46,450 bases of DNA from a virus: positions 1 to 46,450 of IMG/VR virus record IMGVR_UViG_3300025141_000180. The stretch is one strand, 5' to 3'. The first letter of the stretch is position 1. Each line of letters starts with the position of its first letter. The notes beneath the pieces are model-generated. The model ran no database searches. It worked only from the letters and a program-made list of their open reading frames with translations, and was not told the DNA's origin. Made by a program: the position numbers and the translations under genes. Below are positions 4,796 to 12,596 of the stretch, piece by piece.

Positions 4796-6324
4796 TGCAG
4801 TAGCTTCCTGTAGAACGACTCACGCTTGCGAGCCTGCCCCCTTAGCGGGCCCCAGGCATCACGCATATCATACACCAGCGGGTCTTGCTTCCCATCGAGG
4901 GGCCGCATGATTCTACCGATGCGCTGTTGGACACGCCCTAGAGCGCGTGTAGGGGTGGCTAGAACGAGCGTATCAAAGTTGGGTAGGTCCAGGCCCTCGT
5001 CAGCCAGGACCGTTGCTGTGACCACCTTGAAGCGTCCGTCACGGGCATCCTTCAAAAGGTCTGTTCTCTTCTTCTGCGACAGGCTGCCCACCAGGGCAGC
5101 GGCTTCGATGCCGTTGTCGTTGAACCACTCGGCCATCGAGGTGCAGTGGGCTACCCTCTCCGACAGGAAGAGCACAGTTCTACCTTGTCCCACTGCGTTG
5201 GCTGTGATGTCGAAGAGTGCCTTGTTGCGTAGCTCGCACGACACCAGGCCAGACATGATGGAGGCCCAGGGTAGCTCCGTGTCTTCAGGCTCCCACATGG
5301 AGTCGAGCCACACCACCTGGGGCGTGACGATGTGGCCCGCCTTCTCCAGTTTGCTATGAGAGATAGCGAATATCTCTTTGCCGAAGTTCCACCACAGCAT
5401 ATCGGTCAGGCCATCATCACGCTCCGGGGTGGCTGTTAGCCCGATGCGGTAGCGAGCAGGCATAGCACAGAGCACGTCGGTGAAGGTGCGCGCTGGGGCA
5501 TGGTGCGCCTCGTCCAGGATGACCAGGCCAAACTGCTTGCCCAGCGCATAGGTCTCCTCCCAGCGCCAGCGCGCCAGGGTCTGGATGGTGGCGATGACCA
5601 CCCTGCCGCTGGAGTCGTTCTCGCCGTCGCCCACCATCGTCACGTCCAGGTCAGGGTAGCGGCTCTCCAGCCTCTCCACCCACTGCTGCGCCAGGTCCAG
5701 GGTATGCACCAGCACCAGAGCCTTGGTGTCAAGGGCCGCGATGAGCCCAACCCCTATCTCTGTCTTGCCTGCACCACAGGGCGCTCGCACCACGCCTTGC
5801 TCGTGCTCCCGGCATGCCTCGACGGCATCGCGCTGGTACTCCCGCAGACGGTACTGCTGGTCTCCGGTCTCGAAGGGGTCAGCCCCGTTGTACTCAGGCT
5901 CAGGAAAGGAGCGGGCGTCGGAGCCCACTAGCTTGTACGCACTGAGGTCAGCGCCGCGAGGCAGGATAGCACCATCCCCCCAAGGGTGCGAAGCGGGCAG
6001 CCTGCGAAAGGCTTCGACCCAGCGGTCAGGCATGGGCATGCGCTTGCCTTTCTTGCGCATCCTCGCAGCCTTGATGTACTCGGGGTTGACCAGCCTGAAG
6101 TCATCGAGGAGGTCATCGCCATCACCAGGCCTGAAGTAGTAGCCTCCCCCCATGACGCAGCGGAGCTTCGGTCTGTTGTTTCTCTTCTCTTCGAGGTCCA
6201 TCGCTGCCCACCGTCGCACCCAGTCTGGCGCGTCCCATGATCTTATCTCAGACCACTCTTTGTTGTCATCGTCCCATAGTCGTATCCACTTCTTGTCCGC
6301 GCTGTACTCAATGGGCATCACCAT
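4792..6324 (-). CDS. superfamily 2 DNA helicase, UvsW/RAD25-like
   Basis: A 510-residue ATP-dependent helicase. An N-terminal region of about 165 residues is specific to it. The helicase core follows: Q-type REYQRDAV, Walker A APCGAGKT (about 182-189), motif II DEAH (about 271-274, LDEAHHAP), motif III GLTATP, and a second RecA domain with VVTATVLADEGLDLP and the arginine-finger motif QQRIGRIMRP near residue 470. This arrangement matches phage UvsW-type and XPB-like helicases, which remodel branched DNA and replication forks. Its AGGAGG site lies inside the end of the upstream VapE gene (7 bp overlap), and RusA is two genes upstream, consistent with recombination-dependent replication. Confidence 0.93.
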   Translation of the reverse strand: MVMPIEYSADKKWIRLWDDDNKEWSEIRSWDAPDWVRRWAAMDLEEKRNNRPKLRCVMGGGYYFRPGDGDDLLDDFRLVNPEYIKAARMRKKGKRMPMPDRWVEAFRRLPASHPWGDGAILPRGADLSAYKLVGSDARSFPEPEYNGADPFETGDQQYRLREYQRDAVEACREHEQGVVRAPCGAGKTEIGVGLIAALDTKALVLVHTLDLAQQWVERLESRYPDLDVTMVGDGENDSSGRVVIATIQTLARWRWEETYALGKQFGLVILDEAHHAPARTFTDVLCAMPARYRIGLTATPERDDGLTDMLWWNFGKEIFAISHSKLEKAGHIVTPQVVWLDSMWEPEDTELPWASIMSGLVSCELRNKALFDITANAVGQGRTVLFLSERVAHCTSMAEWFNDNGIEAAALVGSLSQKKRTDLLKDARDGRFKVVTATVLADEGLDLPNFDTLVLATPTRALGRVQQRIGRIMRPLDGKQDPLVYDMRDAWGPLRGQARKRESFYRKLLQ

Positions 6325-8405
6325 GAGACCGCCTCCTCTTCCTCCTCGTCCTGGCTCTTAGGAAACACCCAGGCGTTGACCCGCTTGGTGCCCACGCGTC
6401 GTCGGTGTCGCTTGCAGCCAGCCTTGCGGATGATCTCAGCCACCCGCATCTCGGCGCGTTTCGTCATCTGGTGTGGGTCATGGCGCAGAACCTCTTCAAG
6501 GACCTCACGCACAGTGAAGGGGTTGAGCCTGCGCCTGCACCAGTCGAGCACCAACTCCTGCCAGGGGTCCTGAGACTCGAACTGCTTACTGACTTCGGCC
6601 AGGTTGCCTTCGTGTACATCAGATAGCCACCACTTCTCACCGGCATTGAACAGGGCCAGGGCCTCTGCCCAGAGTTGGTCTCGGTTCTCAGCTACCCAGG
6701 TCAGGTCAATGCTGCCAACCACCGCAGGCCAGAAGCGCCTGCTGCCTGTAGGGTCAGAGATGAACTCGGTCTCATTGGTTGAGCCGCAGAAGCACACACG
6801 CCTGGGGATGGTGACCGCATGCCTGCCGTAGGCTGGACGGTAGGTGTCCTGCTGGGCGGATAGGAAGGCCTTCACTGAGGAGTGAGCAGACTTACGGATA
6901 CTGTCTAGCTCTGCTACCTCGTAGATCCAGGTGCGGCGGATCTGCGTGTAGGCATTCGCTGACCCGAAGTCCATGGGCGTGTCGCTGAAGTAGTCCTCAC
7001 CTGCCAGTGAGCGCAGCGCCGTGGACTTCTTCGCACCCTGCCTGCCGATGAGGATGAGCACGCAGTCAGCCTTGCAGCCTGGGCGCATGGCCCTGGCCAC
7101 TGCCTGGATGAGCCACCGCTTACCTAGTTCCTTATGCAGGGAGGTGTTGGTGCAGCCCAGCCCGTCGATGAGCCAGCGTTCGATGCGTGACTGCCCGTCC
7201 CACTGAACGCTCTCAAGGTAATCGACCAGCGGGTCCACCCCGTTCTCTTCGCCAATGAGCCTCACCATCTCAGCCACAGAGGCAGAGGAGAAGCGGCAGC
7301 CGTAGACGTTGTAGACCCAGAGCGATAGCCTGGTGTCGTCGGTGTCCTTCCACTCCTGGTCATCCAGGTTGAGCGTTCCTCTAAACCTGTCCTCCCAGAT
7401 TCGCTTCTGCCAGCGCGTGTCTTGGGAGAGGATGGTGTAGAGGTTGCCGTGGATGCTCTTGGGTATGCCGCACGGCGCTCCGTTCTTGCCGATGACCTGG
7501 TCGCATAGCGCCAGCACGTCGTGCTCCGGTCCACCGTCTGGTGTGCCTGTCACCCGTGGAGCGTCCGCTCCTATCTGGTAGTACCACTTCATCGGGTTGC
7601 GCTCGTGACCGTGGCGCTTACTGGTGCAGACCAGGATGACACCCTTCTTTCCCCGGCGCAGGAACGCGCAGCCTGGTGAGGAATCCTCCTGGTGAGGACA
7701 GTAGCCCTTGAGTTTCGCCCCTATCTCCGATGACTCACCCCAGGCCAGCACCCCCACCTCGTTCTCGTCCACGTCGCGGAAGATGGTGTCGTGCTCTTCA
7801 GCCTTGCCTAGCTCAGGCACCTTCATGCCAGAGAGGATCTCGTCTACCTGGAGGACCGGGGCGTCCTCCTCGTAGTAGACGATGTGGTTGTAGGAGGAGA
7901 TGTGGTCAGCAGAAGGGCACGGCATGAACCAGGCCCGCGCTGCATCTTTGCACGACGGGTCAGGCACCAAGCCAGCATCCTCGCATCGAGACATCGCCCA
8001 GCGAATAAGCTGGCCATGCTCCTTGCGATTGACTGGCCTGCTCAGGAGCACGATGGCTCGCGAGTGAGGCTCGTATGCGGTGTGAGACCAGGTAGTGTGG
8101 ATGGCGCAGACCCACTCGGCCCAGACCGACTCCACGTCTTCGACGGTGCAGGTCCCATCGAAGTCCAGGCAGAGGGCTGAGACAAACTCAACGCTCTGGT
8201 TGGAGCGCGGCATGCCTTCATGCAGTTTGACCGGCGACCAGAGAGGAAGCTCTGCCTTCTCGGCGTAGACGTTCCCTTTAGCGCGAGCCTTGTCAAGCCA
8301 CCTGAGGCCCACGTACTCGTCGCAGAACTCCTGCCAGGTGATCTCTCTGACGGCAGCGGGGATGGGTTTACGAAGGGAGGTATAGAGAGAGGTAGTGATG
8401 TTCAT
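6318..8405 (-). CDS. VapE-type primase-helicase (virulence-associated E family)
   Basis: A 695-residue bifunctional replication protein. The N-terminal part carries an archaeo-eukaryotic-primase-like signature (ALCLDFDGT, DFD at residues 81-83) and a later CKDAARAWFMP segment, as in the N-terminal domains of phage primase-helicases. The C-terminal half is a VapE ATPase: P-loop at 454-462 (GRQGAKKST), a WIYEVAELDS stretch as motif II, PAYGRHAVTIPRRVCFCGSTNE, and DPTGSRRFWP. The glycine normally before the P-loop lysine is Lys459. This is the only replication initiator or primase candidate in the window; no polymerase is encoded. It is followed directly by the helicase and preceded by rusA. Confidence 0.92.
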   Translation of the reverse strand: MNITTSLYTSLRKPIPAAVREITWQEFCDEYVGLRWLDKARAKGNVYAEKAELPLWSPVKLHEGMPRSNQSVEFVSALCLDFDGTCTVEDVESVWAEWVCAIHTTWSHTAYEPHSRAIVLLSRPVNRKEHGQLIRWAMSRCEDAGLVPDPSCKDAARAWFMPCPSADHISSYNHIVYYEEDAPVLQVDEILSGMKVPELGKAEEHDTIFRDVDENEVGVLAWGESSEIGAKLKGYCPHQEDSSPGCAFLRRGKKGVILVCTSKRHGHERNPMKWYYQIGADAPRVTGTPDGGPEHDVLALCDQVIGKNGAPCGIPKSIHGNLYTILSQDTRWQKRIWEDRFRGTLNLDDQEWKDTDDTRLSLWVYNVYGCRFSSASVAEMVRLIGEENGVDPLVDYLESVQWDGQSRIERWLIDGLGCTNTSLHKELGKRWLIQAVARAMRPGCKADCVLILIGRQGAKKSTALRSLAGEDYFSDTPMDFGSANAYTQIRRTWIYEVAELDSIRKSAHSSVKAFLSAQQDTYRPAYGRHAVTIPRRVCFCGSTNETEFISDPTGSRRFWPAVVGSIDLTWVAENRDQLWAEALALFNAGEKWWLSDVHEGNLAEVSKQFESQDPWQELVLDWCRRRLNPFTVREVLEEVLRHDPHQMTKRAEMRVAEIIRKAGCKRHRRRVGTKRVNAWVFPKSQDEEEEEAVSW

Positions 8406-8407
8406 GC

Positions 8408-8878
8408 TTACTCAGGGGTAGTGGGGTCATAAGAAAAGAGGTGAACGGAAACGCTTGGGCCTTCGCTCTTGTTGGCGAACAGGGTCTGACAATGCCACTC
8501 TACGATGAGCACGTCATCGCGTATGCAGCCAGCCTTCACCAGGGCGTCAGCTATGATCTTAAGTATATTATCCCCATCCGGTTTTGTCGTGCATGGGATG
8601 CGGTCCTGCGGGTCTTTCGCCCGTAGCAGTCTCTTGGGCCTAGCCTTAACGGCGACCACACTAAGGACGCAGGCCTCGTCGAACGGGGCGCGGTCTTTCC
8701 ACTGTTGTCGCATGAGGAGGGCACTGGCCCTCTCGTACTCGGCTGTCCCCTTGGGAGTGTAGACGTGTCCTGTCTTTGTGGTTCGTGGCCTGCCTTTGCC
8801 CAGTGGGTTGCCTGGGATGCAACACGTCATCATCAGGTGACGGTGAGAGAGAAGCCCAAAGCTGAAGTTAAACAACAT
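8408..8878 (-). CDS. rusA: RusA-family Holliday-junction resolvase
   Basis: 156 residues. The ATG at 8878 is supported by GGAGAAACCG just upstream and overlaps the end of the regulator gene by 11 bp; internal Met residues at 16-17 are alternatives and would give a length closer to classical RusA. Family marks are PLGKGRPR (25-32), KPDGDNILK (99-107, catalytic Asp101 and Asp103) and DD at 121-122. These match the three essential acidic residues of RusA, which cuts four-way junctions made during recombination and replication. The product would clear branches ahead of packaging. It is the first enzyme gene of the leftward block. Confidence 0.93.
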   Translation of the reverse strand: MLFNFSFGLLSHRHLMMTCCIPGNPLGKGRPRTTKTGHVYTPKGTAEYERASALLMRQQWKDRAPFDEACVLSVVAVKARPKRLLRAKDPQDRIPCTTKPDGDNILKIIADALVKAGCIRDDVLIVEWHCQTLFANKSEGPSVSVHLFSYDPTTPE

Positions 8879-9131
8879 CGGTTTCTCCGTGGCAAAACGT
8901 GGCGCAGTTCAATGCGCGCATGTACTGATGGTCTGCCCAACCAAACACGGTGCCCAGCACAGTCAGTTGAACCAGGCTAGGCATGCGCTGGTCTGATTCC
9001 CAGTAGCAGATGGCGTTACACACGAGGCCCTTTACCTCCGGGTAAGCGTCCCGGCATAGCGCGGCGAGTTGGGTTTGGTTTACCCCAAGCATCCTACGGG
9101 ATACCTTGAGGTAGTTTCCTAACGAAAGCAT
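8868..9131 (-). CDS. XRE-type helix-turn-helix regulator (87 aa)
   Basis: The ATG at 9131 follows AGGAGTCCAAT, a good ribosome-binding site. The 87-residue product has the layout of an XRE/Cro-family domain: helix 1 (LGNYLKVSRRMLG), the helix-turn-helix start NQTQLAALC, a longer than usual loop (RDAYPEVKGLV), then the recognition region ending YWESDQRMPSLVQLTVLGTVFGW. Loops of this kind are common in phage repressor-like proteins. It opens the leftward replication operon and faces the exonuclease gene across 152 bp containing repeated ATCAC/GTGAT half-sites, so it may control both directions. It need not mean lysogeny, as no integrase is present. Confidence 0.78.
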   Translation of the reverse strand: MLSLGNYLKVSRRMLGVNQTQLAALCRDAYPEVKGLVCNAICYWESDQRMPSLVQLTVLGTVFGWADHQYMRALNCATFCHGETDVV

Positions 9132-9228
9132 ATTGGACTCCTATTTGTATTGATGTTATACCCGGTCTCATGACCAGATACCCCATCCTATCACCAATCA
9201 CAGCTTATGAAAATCTCTTGACATTTTC

Positions 9229-9259
9229 TTGACAACACAGCCATCACCTAGTGTGATAT
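9229..9259 (+). promoter_or_regulatory. rightward promoter for the recombination genes
   Basis: TTGACA at 9229-9234, with a -10 candidate TGTGAT at 9252-9257 (17-base spacer) or TGATAT at 9254-9259 (19-base spacer). A second TTGACA lies 11 bp upstream. The gene begins at 9284 with AAGGAG before it. Confidence 0.5.
9243..9257. promoter_or_regulatory. candidate operator palindrome
   Basis: ATCACCTAGTGTGAT is an inverted repeat with arms ATCAC and GTGAT around a 5-base centre. It overlaps the likely -10 of the rightward promoter, where a bound repressor would block transcription. The adjacent XRE-type protein is the obvious candidate to bind it. Confidence 0.5.
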
Positions 9260-9283
9260 GTTCTATGTGAACAAGGAGAAACC

Positions 9284-10282
9284 ATGGATACCACTACCCC
9301 ACAATGGTTAGAAGACAGAAGACAAGGACTCGGAGGATCAGACATCGCAGCCATCTTTGGCCTATCCCCATGGGTCGGGCCTATTGATGTATGGAAGGAC
9401 AAAACCGGCAGGTCTGAGCCTGTCGCTGAGACTCCTGCCATGCGCCGTGGCCGCATACTTGAGAACTCTCTGCGTGAGGTCTACGCCGAAGAGAACCCAG
9501 GCAAGACTGTGGTCACCTATGACAGCGACCTCGGCGTGCAGGATGCCTTCGACCGTGTCATCAAAGGCGCAGAGCCATGGCAACTAGCCTCGCTCGATGG
9601 CTACGTCATGTCCACGCTGGATGCTGACTACTCAGAGCGCCTCGGGCTATGGGAAGGCAAGACCTCACGCAACCGTGAGAAGTGGGGTGGCCCTGGCACC
9701 GCTGCTATCCCTATCTACTACGCTACCCAGGTAGCCTGGTACATGCCCATCGCCAGCAATCACTTCGGCACTCAGTTCAACTGGTGCGACATGACCACCT
9801 ACTTCCCCTTCACTGATGAGTTCGTCACCTACCGCATCCACCGAGACCTGGAGGTTGAGGAGGCTATGATAGAGCGGGCCGGTAAGTGGTGGGAGAAGCA
9901 CATCGTTGGTGACGTGCCTCCTCCTCTCGATGGCACCCAGGCTGCACAGGACATGGTGCATGAGACCTACCCGCTGCCTGAGTTTCAAACCCTTCGTGAG
10001 GCGGTGGACATCGAGATAGGTATATGCACAGACCTGCGCTCCATCCGTGACCAGATGAAGGCCCTGGCTGCAAAAAAGAAAGAGTTGGAGACACGCCTCA
10101 AGAGTTACATCGGACTGCACCCAGGCCTGGTCGGAGACTTCGGCAAGGTCACCTGGAAGGAAGAGGCAGGCCGCAAGACGATTGATACCAAGAGACTCAG
10201 GGCTGAACACCCTGACCTCGCAAAAGAGTTTACTAAACAATCCGCACCTAAACGGGTGCTACGTTCCACGTATCGTGGATAA
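9284..10282 (+). CDS. YqaJ-family recombination exonuclease
   Basis: A 332-residue nuclease of the lambda exonuclease/YqaJ superfamily, which digests one strand of duplex DNA 5' to 3' to expose single strands for annealing. It shows GLGGSDIAAIFGLSPW (15-30), the helix RGRILENSLREVY (55-67, Glu60), and catalytic Asp105 (SLDGY) with Glu124-x-Lys126 (WEGKTS), the PD-(D/E)XK core. The C-terminus is a charged helical region. The start follows CAAGGAGAAACC. It is the first gene of a rightward pair with the annealing protein, the classical phage exonuclease plus single-strand annealing partner arrangement. Confidence 0.92.
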   Translation: MDTTTPQWLEDRRQGLGGSDIAAIFGLSPWVGPIDVWKDKTGRSEPVAETPAMRRGRILENSLREVYAEENPGKTVVTYDSDLGVQDAFDRVIKGAEPWQLASLDGYVMSTLDADYSERLGLWEGKTSRNREKWGGPGTAAIPIYYATQVAWYMPIASNHFGTQFNWCDMTTYFPFTDEFVTYRIHRDLEVEEAMIERAGKWWEKHIVGDVPPPLDGTQAAQDMVHETYPLPEFQTLREAVDIEIGICTDLRSIRDQMKALAAKKKELETRLKSYIGLHPGLVGDFGKVTWKEEAGRKTIDTKRLRAEHPDLAKEFTKQSAPKRVLRSTYRG

Positions 10283-10293
10283 AGGAAGAGAAG

Positions 10294-10974
10294 ATGGGAA
10301 CCCCAGAACCCCAGGCAAAAGCCCAGGCAAAAGCCCAGGCAAAAGACAATGGCATCGTGGTTATCCACGGTCGAGAGTACAAAACAGTAGCCCTCCGAGT
10401 ACAGGAGTTCAGGGCTGACCACACCATCGAAGATGGCTGGGCTATCCTCACTCGTGTCGTAGGGCTCGATGAGAAGACGGTGGTGGTCGAGGCCAAGATC
10501 GTCACGCCAGCAGGCATCGTCGTTGGACTGGACTACGCGGAAGAGGTGAGGGGATCCTCCACCATCAACCGCACATCGGCGCTAGAGAACTGCTGCACTT
10601 CAGCTATTGGCCGCGCCCTCAGTGCCTGCGGGTTCGGTGGCTCCGAGTACGCCAGCGCCGACGAACTGGTGCGGGCACTGGAGCAACAGGCAGCAGCACC
10701 TGCGCCTACGCCCCAGTCCCTGACCAAGCGAACGCAAGGCCTGCGGCCTGCTGCCCCTGGACAACAGGCGTGCCCTGACTGTGCTGGTGCGATGTGGGAC
10801 AACCGCAACGACAAGCGTAACCCTCGCGCTCCTGACTACAAGTGCAAGGACAAGACGTGCGGCAAAGGCGTATGGCTTACGCCTTTCACTCCCCAGCAGG
10901 AACTGACTGTCGCGAACATGGCAGGCTATGGCGAGATCGAGTCAGAGGAAGCTGGCGATGAGATGCCGTTTTAA
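10294..10974 (+). CDS. ERF-like single-strand annealing protein with zinc ribbon and acidic tail
   Basis: 226 residues, starting 11 bp after the exonuclease gene behind AAGGAAGAG. A short QAK repeat at the N-terminus comes from a 12 bp tandem repeat. The core (about 20-130) has the ERF-type signature NRTSALENCCTSAIGRALSA, then CGFGGSEYAS. A zinc ribbon follows at about 158-195 (CPDCAGAMWDN, YKCKD, TCGKGVW), which is paralogous to the free protein at 2476-2655. The protein ends DEMPF, like the acidic tip of single-stranded DNA-binding proteins that recruits partners. It would anneal complementary strands made by the exonuclease. Fusion of ribbon and tip to this core is the notable feature. Confidence 0.85.
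   Translation: MGTPEPQAKAQAKAQAKDNGIVVIHGREYKTVALRVQEFRADHTIEDGWAILTRVVGLDEKTVVVEAKIVTPAGIVVGLDYAEEVRGSSTINRTSALENCCTSAIGRALSACGFGGSEYASADELVRALEQQAAAPAPTPQSLTKRTQGLRPAAPGQQACPDCAGAMWDNRNDKRNPRAPDYKCKDKTCGKGVWLTPFTPQQELTVANMAGYGEIESEEAGDEMPF
10310..10345 (+). repeat. 12 bp tandem repeat, three units
   Basis: CCCAGGCAAAAG occurs three times head to tail and encodes the QAKAQAKAQAK stretch near the start of the annealing protein. Copy number could vary between relatives by slippage. Confidence 0.9.
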
Positions 10975-11225
10975 TGGACGGCAAGTATCACGACCCTTAC
11001 CCTTACCTCTTCGACATCGAGCGTGAGAAGCTACAGGGTGAGTGCGACGGATGGGAGATAGGCCGCACCAACGGAAGGTGGACGGCATCCATCCGCGTCG
11101 ATGACTACCAGATCATAGTGGTCGGCAGGCATACTCAAGACATCATTGAAGGGGTTGAGAAGCAAGAGGAAATGCTTCTCGCCCTGCTCACCGACACTAG
11201 CCTGTCTTATTCCAGTCTCGATTGA
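10974..11225 (+). CDS. small protein following the annealing protein (83 aa)
   Basis: The ATG overlaps the TAA of the annealing protein by 1 base (TAATG), so it is probably translated by coupling. The 83-residue product begins MDGKYHDPYPYLFDIEREKL, has a strand-rich centre (GRWTASIRVDDYQIIVVGRH) and an acidic helical end. I recognise no family; the genome position suggests a recombination or replication accessory. Its 3' end overlaps the convergent late-operon gene by 29 bp. A possible hairpin, CCTGTC 11201-11206 with GACAGG 11224-11229, lies in the overlap, but there is no T run. Confidence 0.75.
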   Translation: MDGKYHDPYPYLFDIEREKLQGECDGWEIGRTNGRWTASIRVDDYQIIVVGRHTQDIIEGVEKQEEMLLALLTDTSLSYSSLD

Positions 11226-11919
11226 CAGGGATATTGTTACTCTGGTCTGCCAGGTCAAGTGACAGGCCCTGGTAGACCCCTTCCTCAAAGTCGTAGTTAT
11301 CCAGTGCGCCACGTAGCGCCTGGGTATACTGCTTGTTTCTCTTTTCCGAATAGGGCGACGATGGCTTCTTTACCGCTGCCCCACCTGGGTTACCGTAGCT
11401 TCCTCGGATCGTTCCGTCTTGCTCTATCTGCACGGTGTCGGCAGGCAGGTACCCACCTAACTGCAGAGGGCTACCAGGGACAGGTGGCGCAGCAGCGACA
11501 GGTGCAGGCTCTAACGAAGGGGAGCCCTGGCTTGTCATGGCTTGCCGCAGAGCGCCCTGAGTTGCTACCCCTGGCGCAGGCGGCGAGAACTGGGTAGCTA
11601 CGGCATCGGACTGTAGGTCTGCGCTCTTCTCCTGGGCTAGTCCCTGGTCGTCCACTCCTTCCGTCGCCTGTTCTGTCAGCACTTCCGCGAAGGTTCCCTC
11701 AAAGTCTTCGAGCGATTTGTTTAGCCACTTATCAGCTTTCTTCGAGGCCTTGTCCCACTTATGCCTCTCCATTAGCTTGGTTAGCCTCTTTCTCTCCTTG
11801 TAGGACAGCGACTCGTACTCTGCCCTGCTCAGGCCTCCCTGCCCCCGGTAGTCCCAGCGGTCAACCCTGCGCTTTTCCTTGCCCTTGGGTTTGCTCCATC
11901 CGCTTTCGTCCTCCGGCAT
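11197..11919 (-). CDS. last gene of the late operon, unknown function (240 aa)
   Basis: The 240-residue product has a basic, helical N-terminal third (RVDRWDYRG; KERKRLTKLMERHKWDKASK), a Pro/Ala/Gln-rich and probably disordered middle (PAPVAAAPPVPGSPLQLGG), and a C-terminal segment with VQIEQDGTIRGSYGN. Such composition is common in minor virion or internal proteins. It begins 7 bp after the membrane-protein gene and ends convergent with the rightward recombination genes, overlapping by 29 bp. I see no enzyme motif. Confidence 0.7.
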   Translation of the reverse strand: MPEDESGWSKPKGKEKRRVDRWDYRGQGGLSRAEYESLSYKERKRLTKLMERHKWDKASKKADKWLNKSLEDFEGTFAEVLTEQATEGVDDQGLAQEKSADLQSDAVATQFSPPAPGVATQGALRQAMTSQGSPSLEPAPVAAAPPVPGSPLQLGGYLPADTVQIEQDGTIRGSYGNPGGAAVKKPSSPYSEKRNKQYTQALRGALDNYDFEEGVYQGLSLDLADQSNNIPVNRDWNKTG

Positions 11920-11926
11920 CAGGCAC

Positions 11927-12154
11927 CTACTTGGTAAGGAAGGATACCAGAGGCCCTGAGCCTGCGCCTGCTATCACGCACAGCCATAGGATCTGGGTCA
12001 TCTTTGCTAGGTTCTTCTCGATAGATTCACAGCGAGACTCTACCTCGGCAAGCTTTTGCTTGACCCCGGCTGCATCTATTGCGCGCTCTTCACTCTTCTT
12101 ACGGAGGTACTTGAACTCGTCAAACAGATATGTCTGCCACTTGTCGTCGGGCAT
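11927..12154 (-). CDS. XhlA-like holin/hemolysin membrane protein (75 aa)
   Basis: I chose the internal ATG at 12154 because the longer frame starts deep inside the peptidase gene. It gives 75 residues: an amphipathic coiled-coil N-terminus (AAGVKQKLAEVESRCESIEK) and one C-terminal membrane segment (QILWLCVIAGAGSGPLVSFL). That layout matches XhlA-type proteins, which act with a holin and endolysin in lysis and are anchored in the inner membrane. It overlaps the M15 peptidase gene by 35 bp, making a compact lysis module. A small virion membrane protein is the alternative. Confidence 0.7.
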   Translation of the reverse strand: MPDDKWQTYLFDEFKYLRKKSEERAIDAAGVKQKLAEVESRCESIEKNLAKMTQILWLCVIAGAGSGPLVSFLTK

Positions 12155-12596
12155 CGTCGTACTCTTTCCACTTAATGTATTTGCCGTCCTTGGTTTTCGC
12201 CATGAACTGGTTGCGATTTTTCTTTCGAGTCGTGTGCGAGACATGGATATGGCCCGTGGTCTCAAGGTAATATATGGCCTGGTCGATAGGAAACCCAGCC
12301 TCTCCCATTCTTAATAACTCCAACCAGGTCTCGTCAGGGGACGCCTTGCGAGGCTTTATGTCAGCGGCTTCCGCTTGAACGTGCTGACTGCTAGGGCTTC
12401 CCCCCACCAGTTCATTGACACGCTCGGACCTGAACCCACTGGTAATCTCCAGAGAACCTAGCTTATCACGCAGTGGTTGCAGGATGGCAGAGCACAGGCA
12501 CTTCAGGCGTGGGATGTAGTCCTGCGGTACATTGTTCTCAATCTTCTGGCTTGTCACCCTGAACTCAGCCAGGGAGAAGTCGGGTGTGAGTTTCAA
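12120..12596 (-). CDS. M15-family peptidase, probable endolysin
   Basis: 158 residues from a TTG start at 12596. That start is supported by AGGAGG four bases upstream and by the TTGA overlap with the previous stop; the longer ATG frame from 12782 adds 62 residues of out-of-frame-like sequence and is not credible. Motifs are SGFRS (53-57), SxHxxxxAxD at 70-79 (SSQHVQAEAAD, His72 and Asp79) and HIHVSH (116-121, His118), the zinc ligands of M15 DD-peptidases that cut peptidoglycan cross-bridges. The usual Gly of the first motif is Ala75. No signal peptide, so it needs a holin; the next gene is a candidate. Confidence 0.88.
   Translation of the reverse strand: MKLTPDFSLAEFRVTSQKIENNVPQDYIPRLKCLCSAILQPLRDKLGSLEITSGFRSERVNELVGGSPSSQHVQAEAADIKPRKASPDETWLELLRMGEAGFPIDQAIYYLETTGHIHVSHTTRKKNRNQFMAKTKDGKYIKWKEYDDARRQVADISV

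Larger units (their letters stand above)
9132..9283. promoter_or_regulatory. divergent control region between regulator and exonuclease genes
   Basis: The region holds two TTGACA hexamers on the plus strand (9218-9223 and 9229-9234), three ATCAC half-sites (9190-9194, 9197-9201, 9243-9247) and one GTGAT (9253-9257). On the minus strand there is a TATAAC -10-like element at 9155-9160 and a GGTCTCATGACC near-palindrome at about 9163. Rightward and leftward promoters probably share operators here. Confidence 0.55.

Noticed and set aside
8868-9283. Lysogeny module based on the XRE-type regulator and operator-like repeats.
   Set aside because: No integrase, excisionase, antirepressor or attachment site is visible, so temperate life is not supported.
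11201-11229. Bidirectional terminator between the convergent operons.
   Set aside because: CCTGTC and GACAGG can pair, but there is no T run on either side and the loop is 17 bases. Insufficient.
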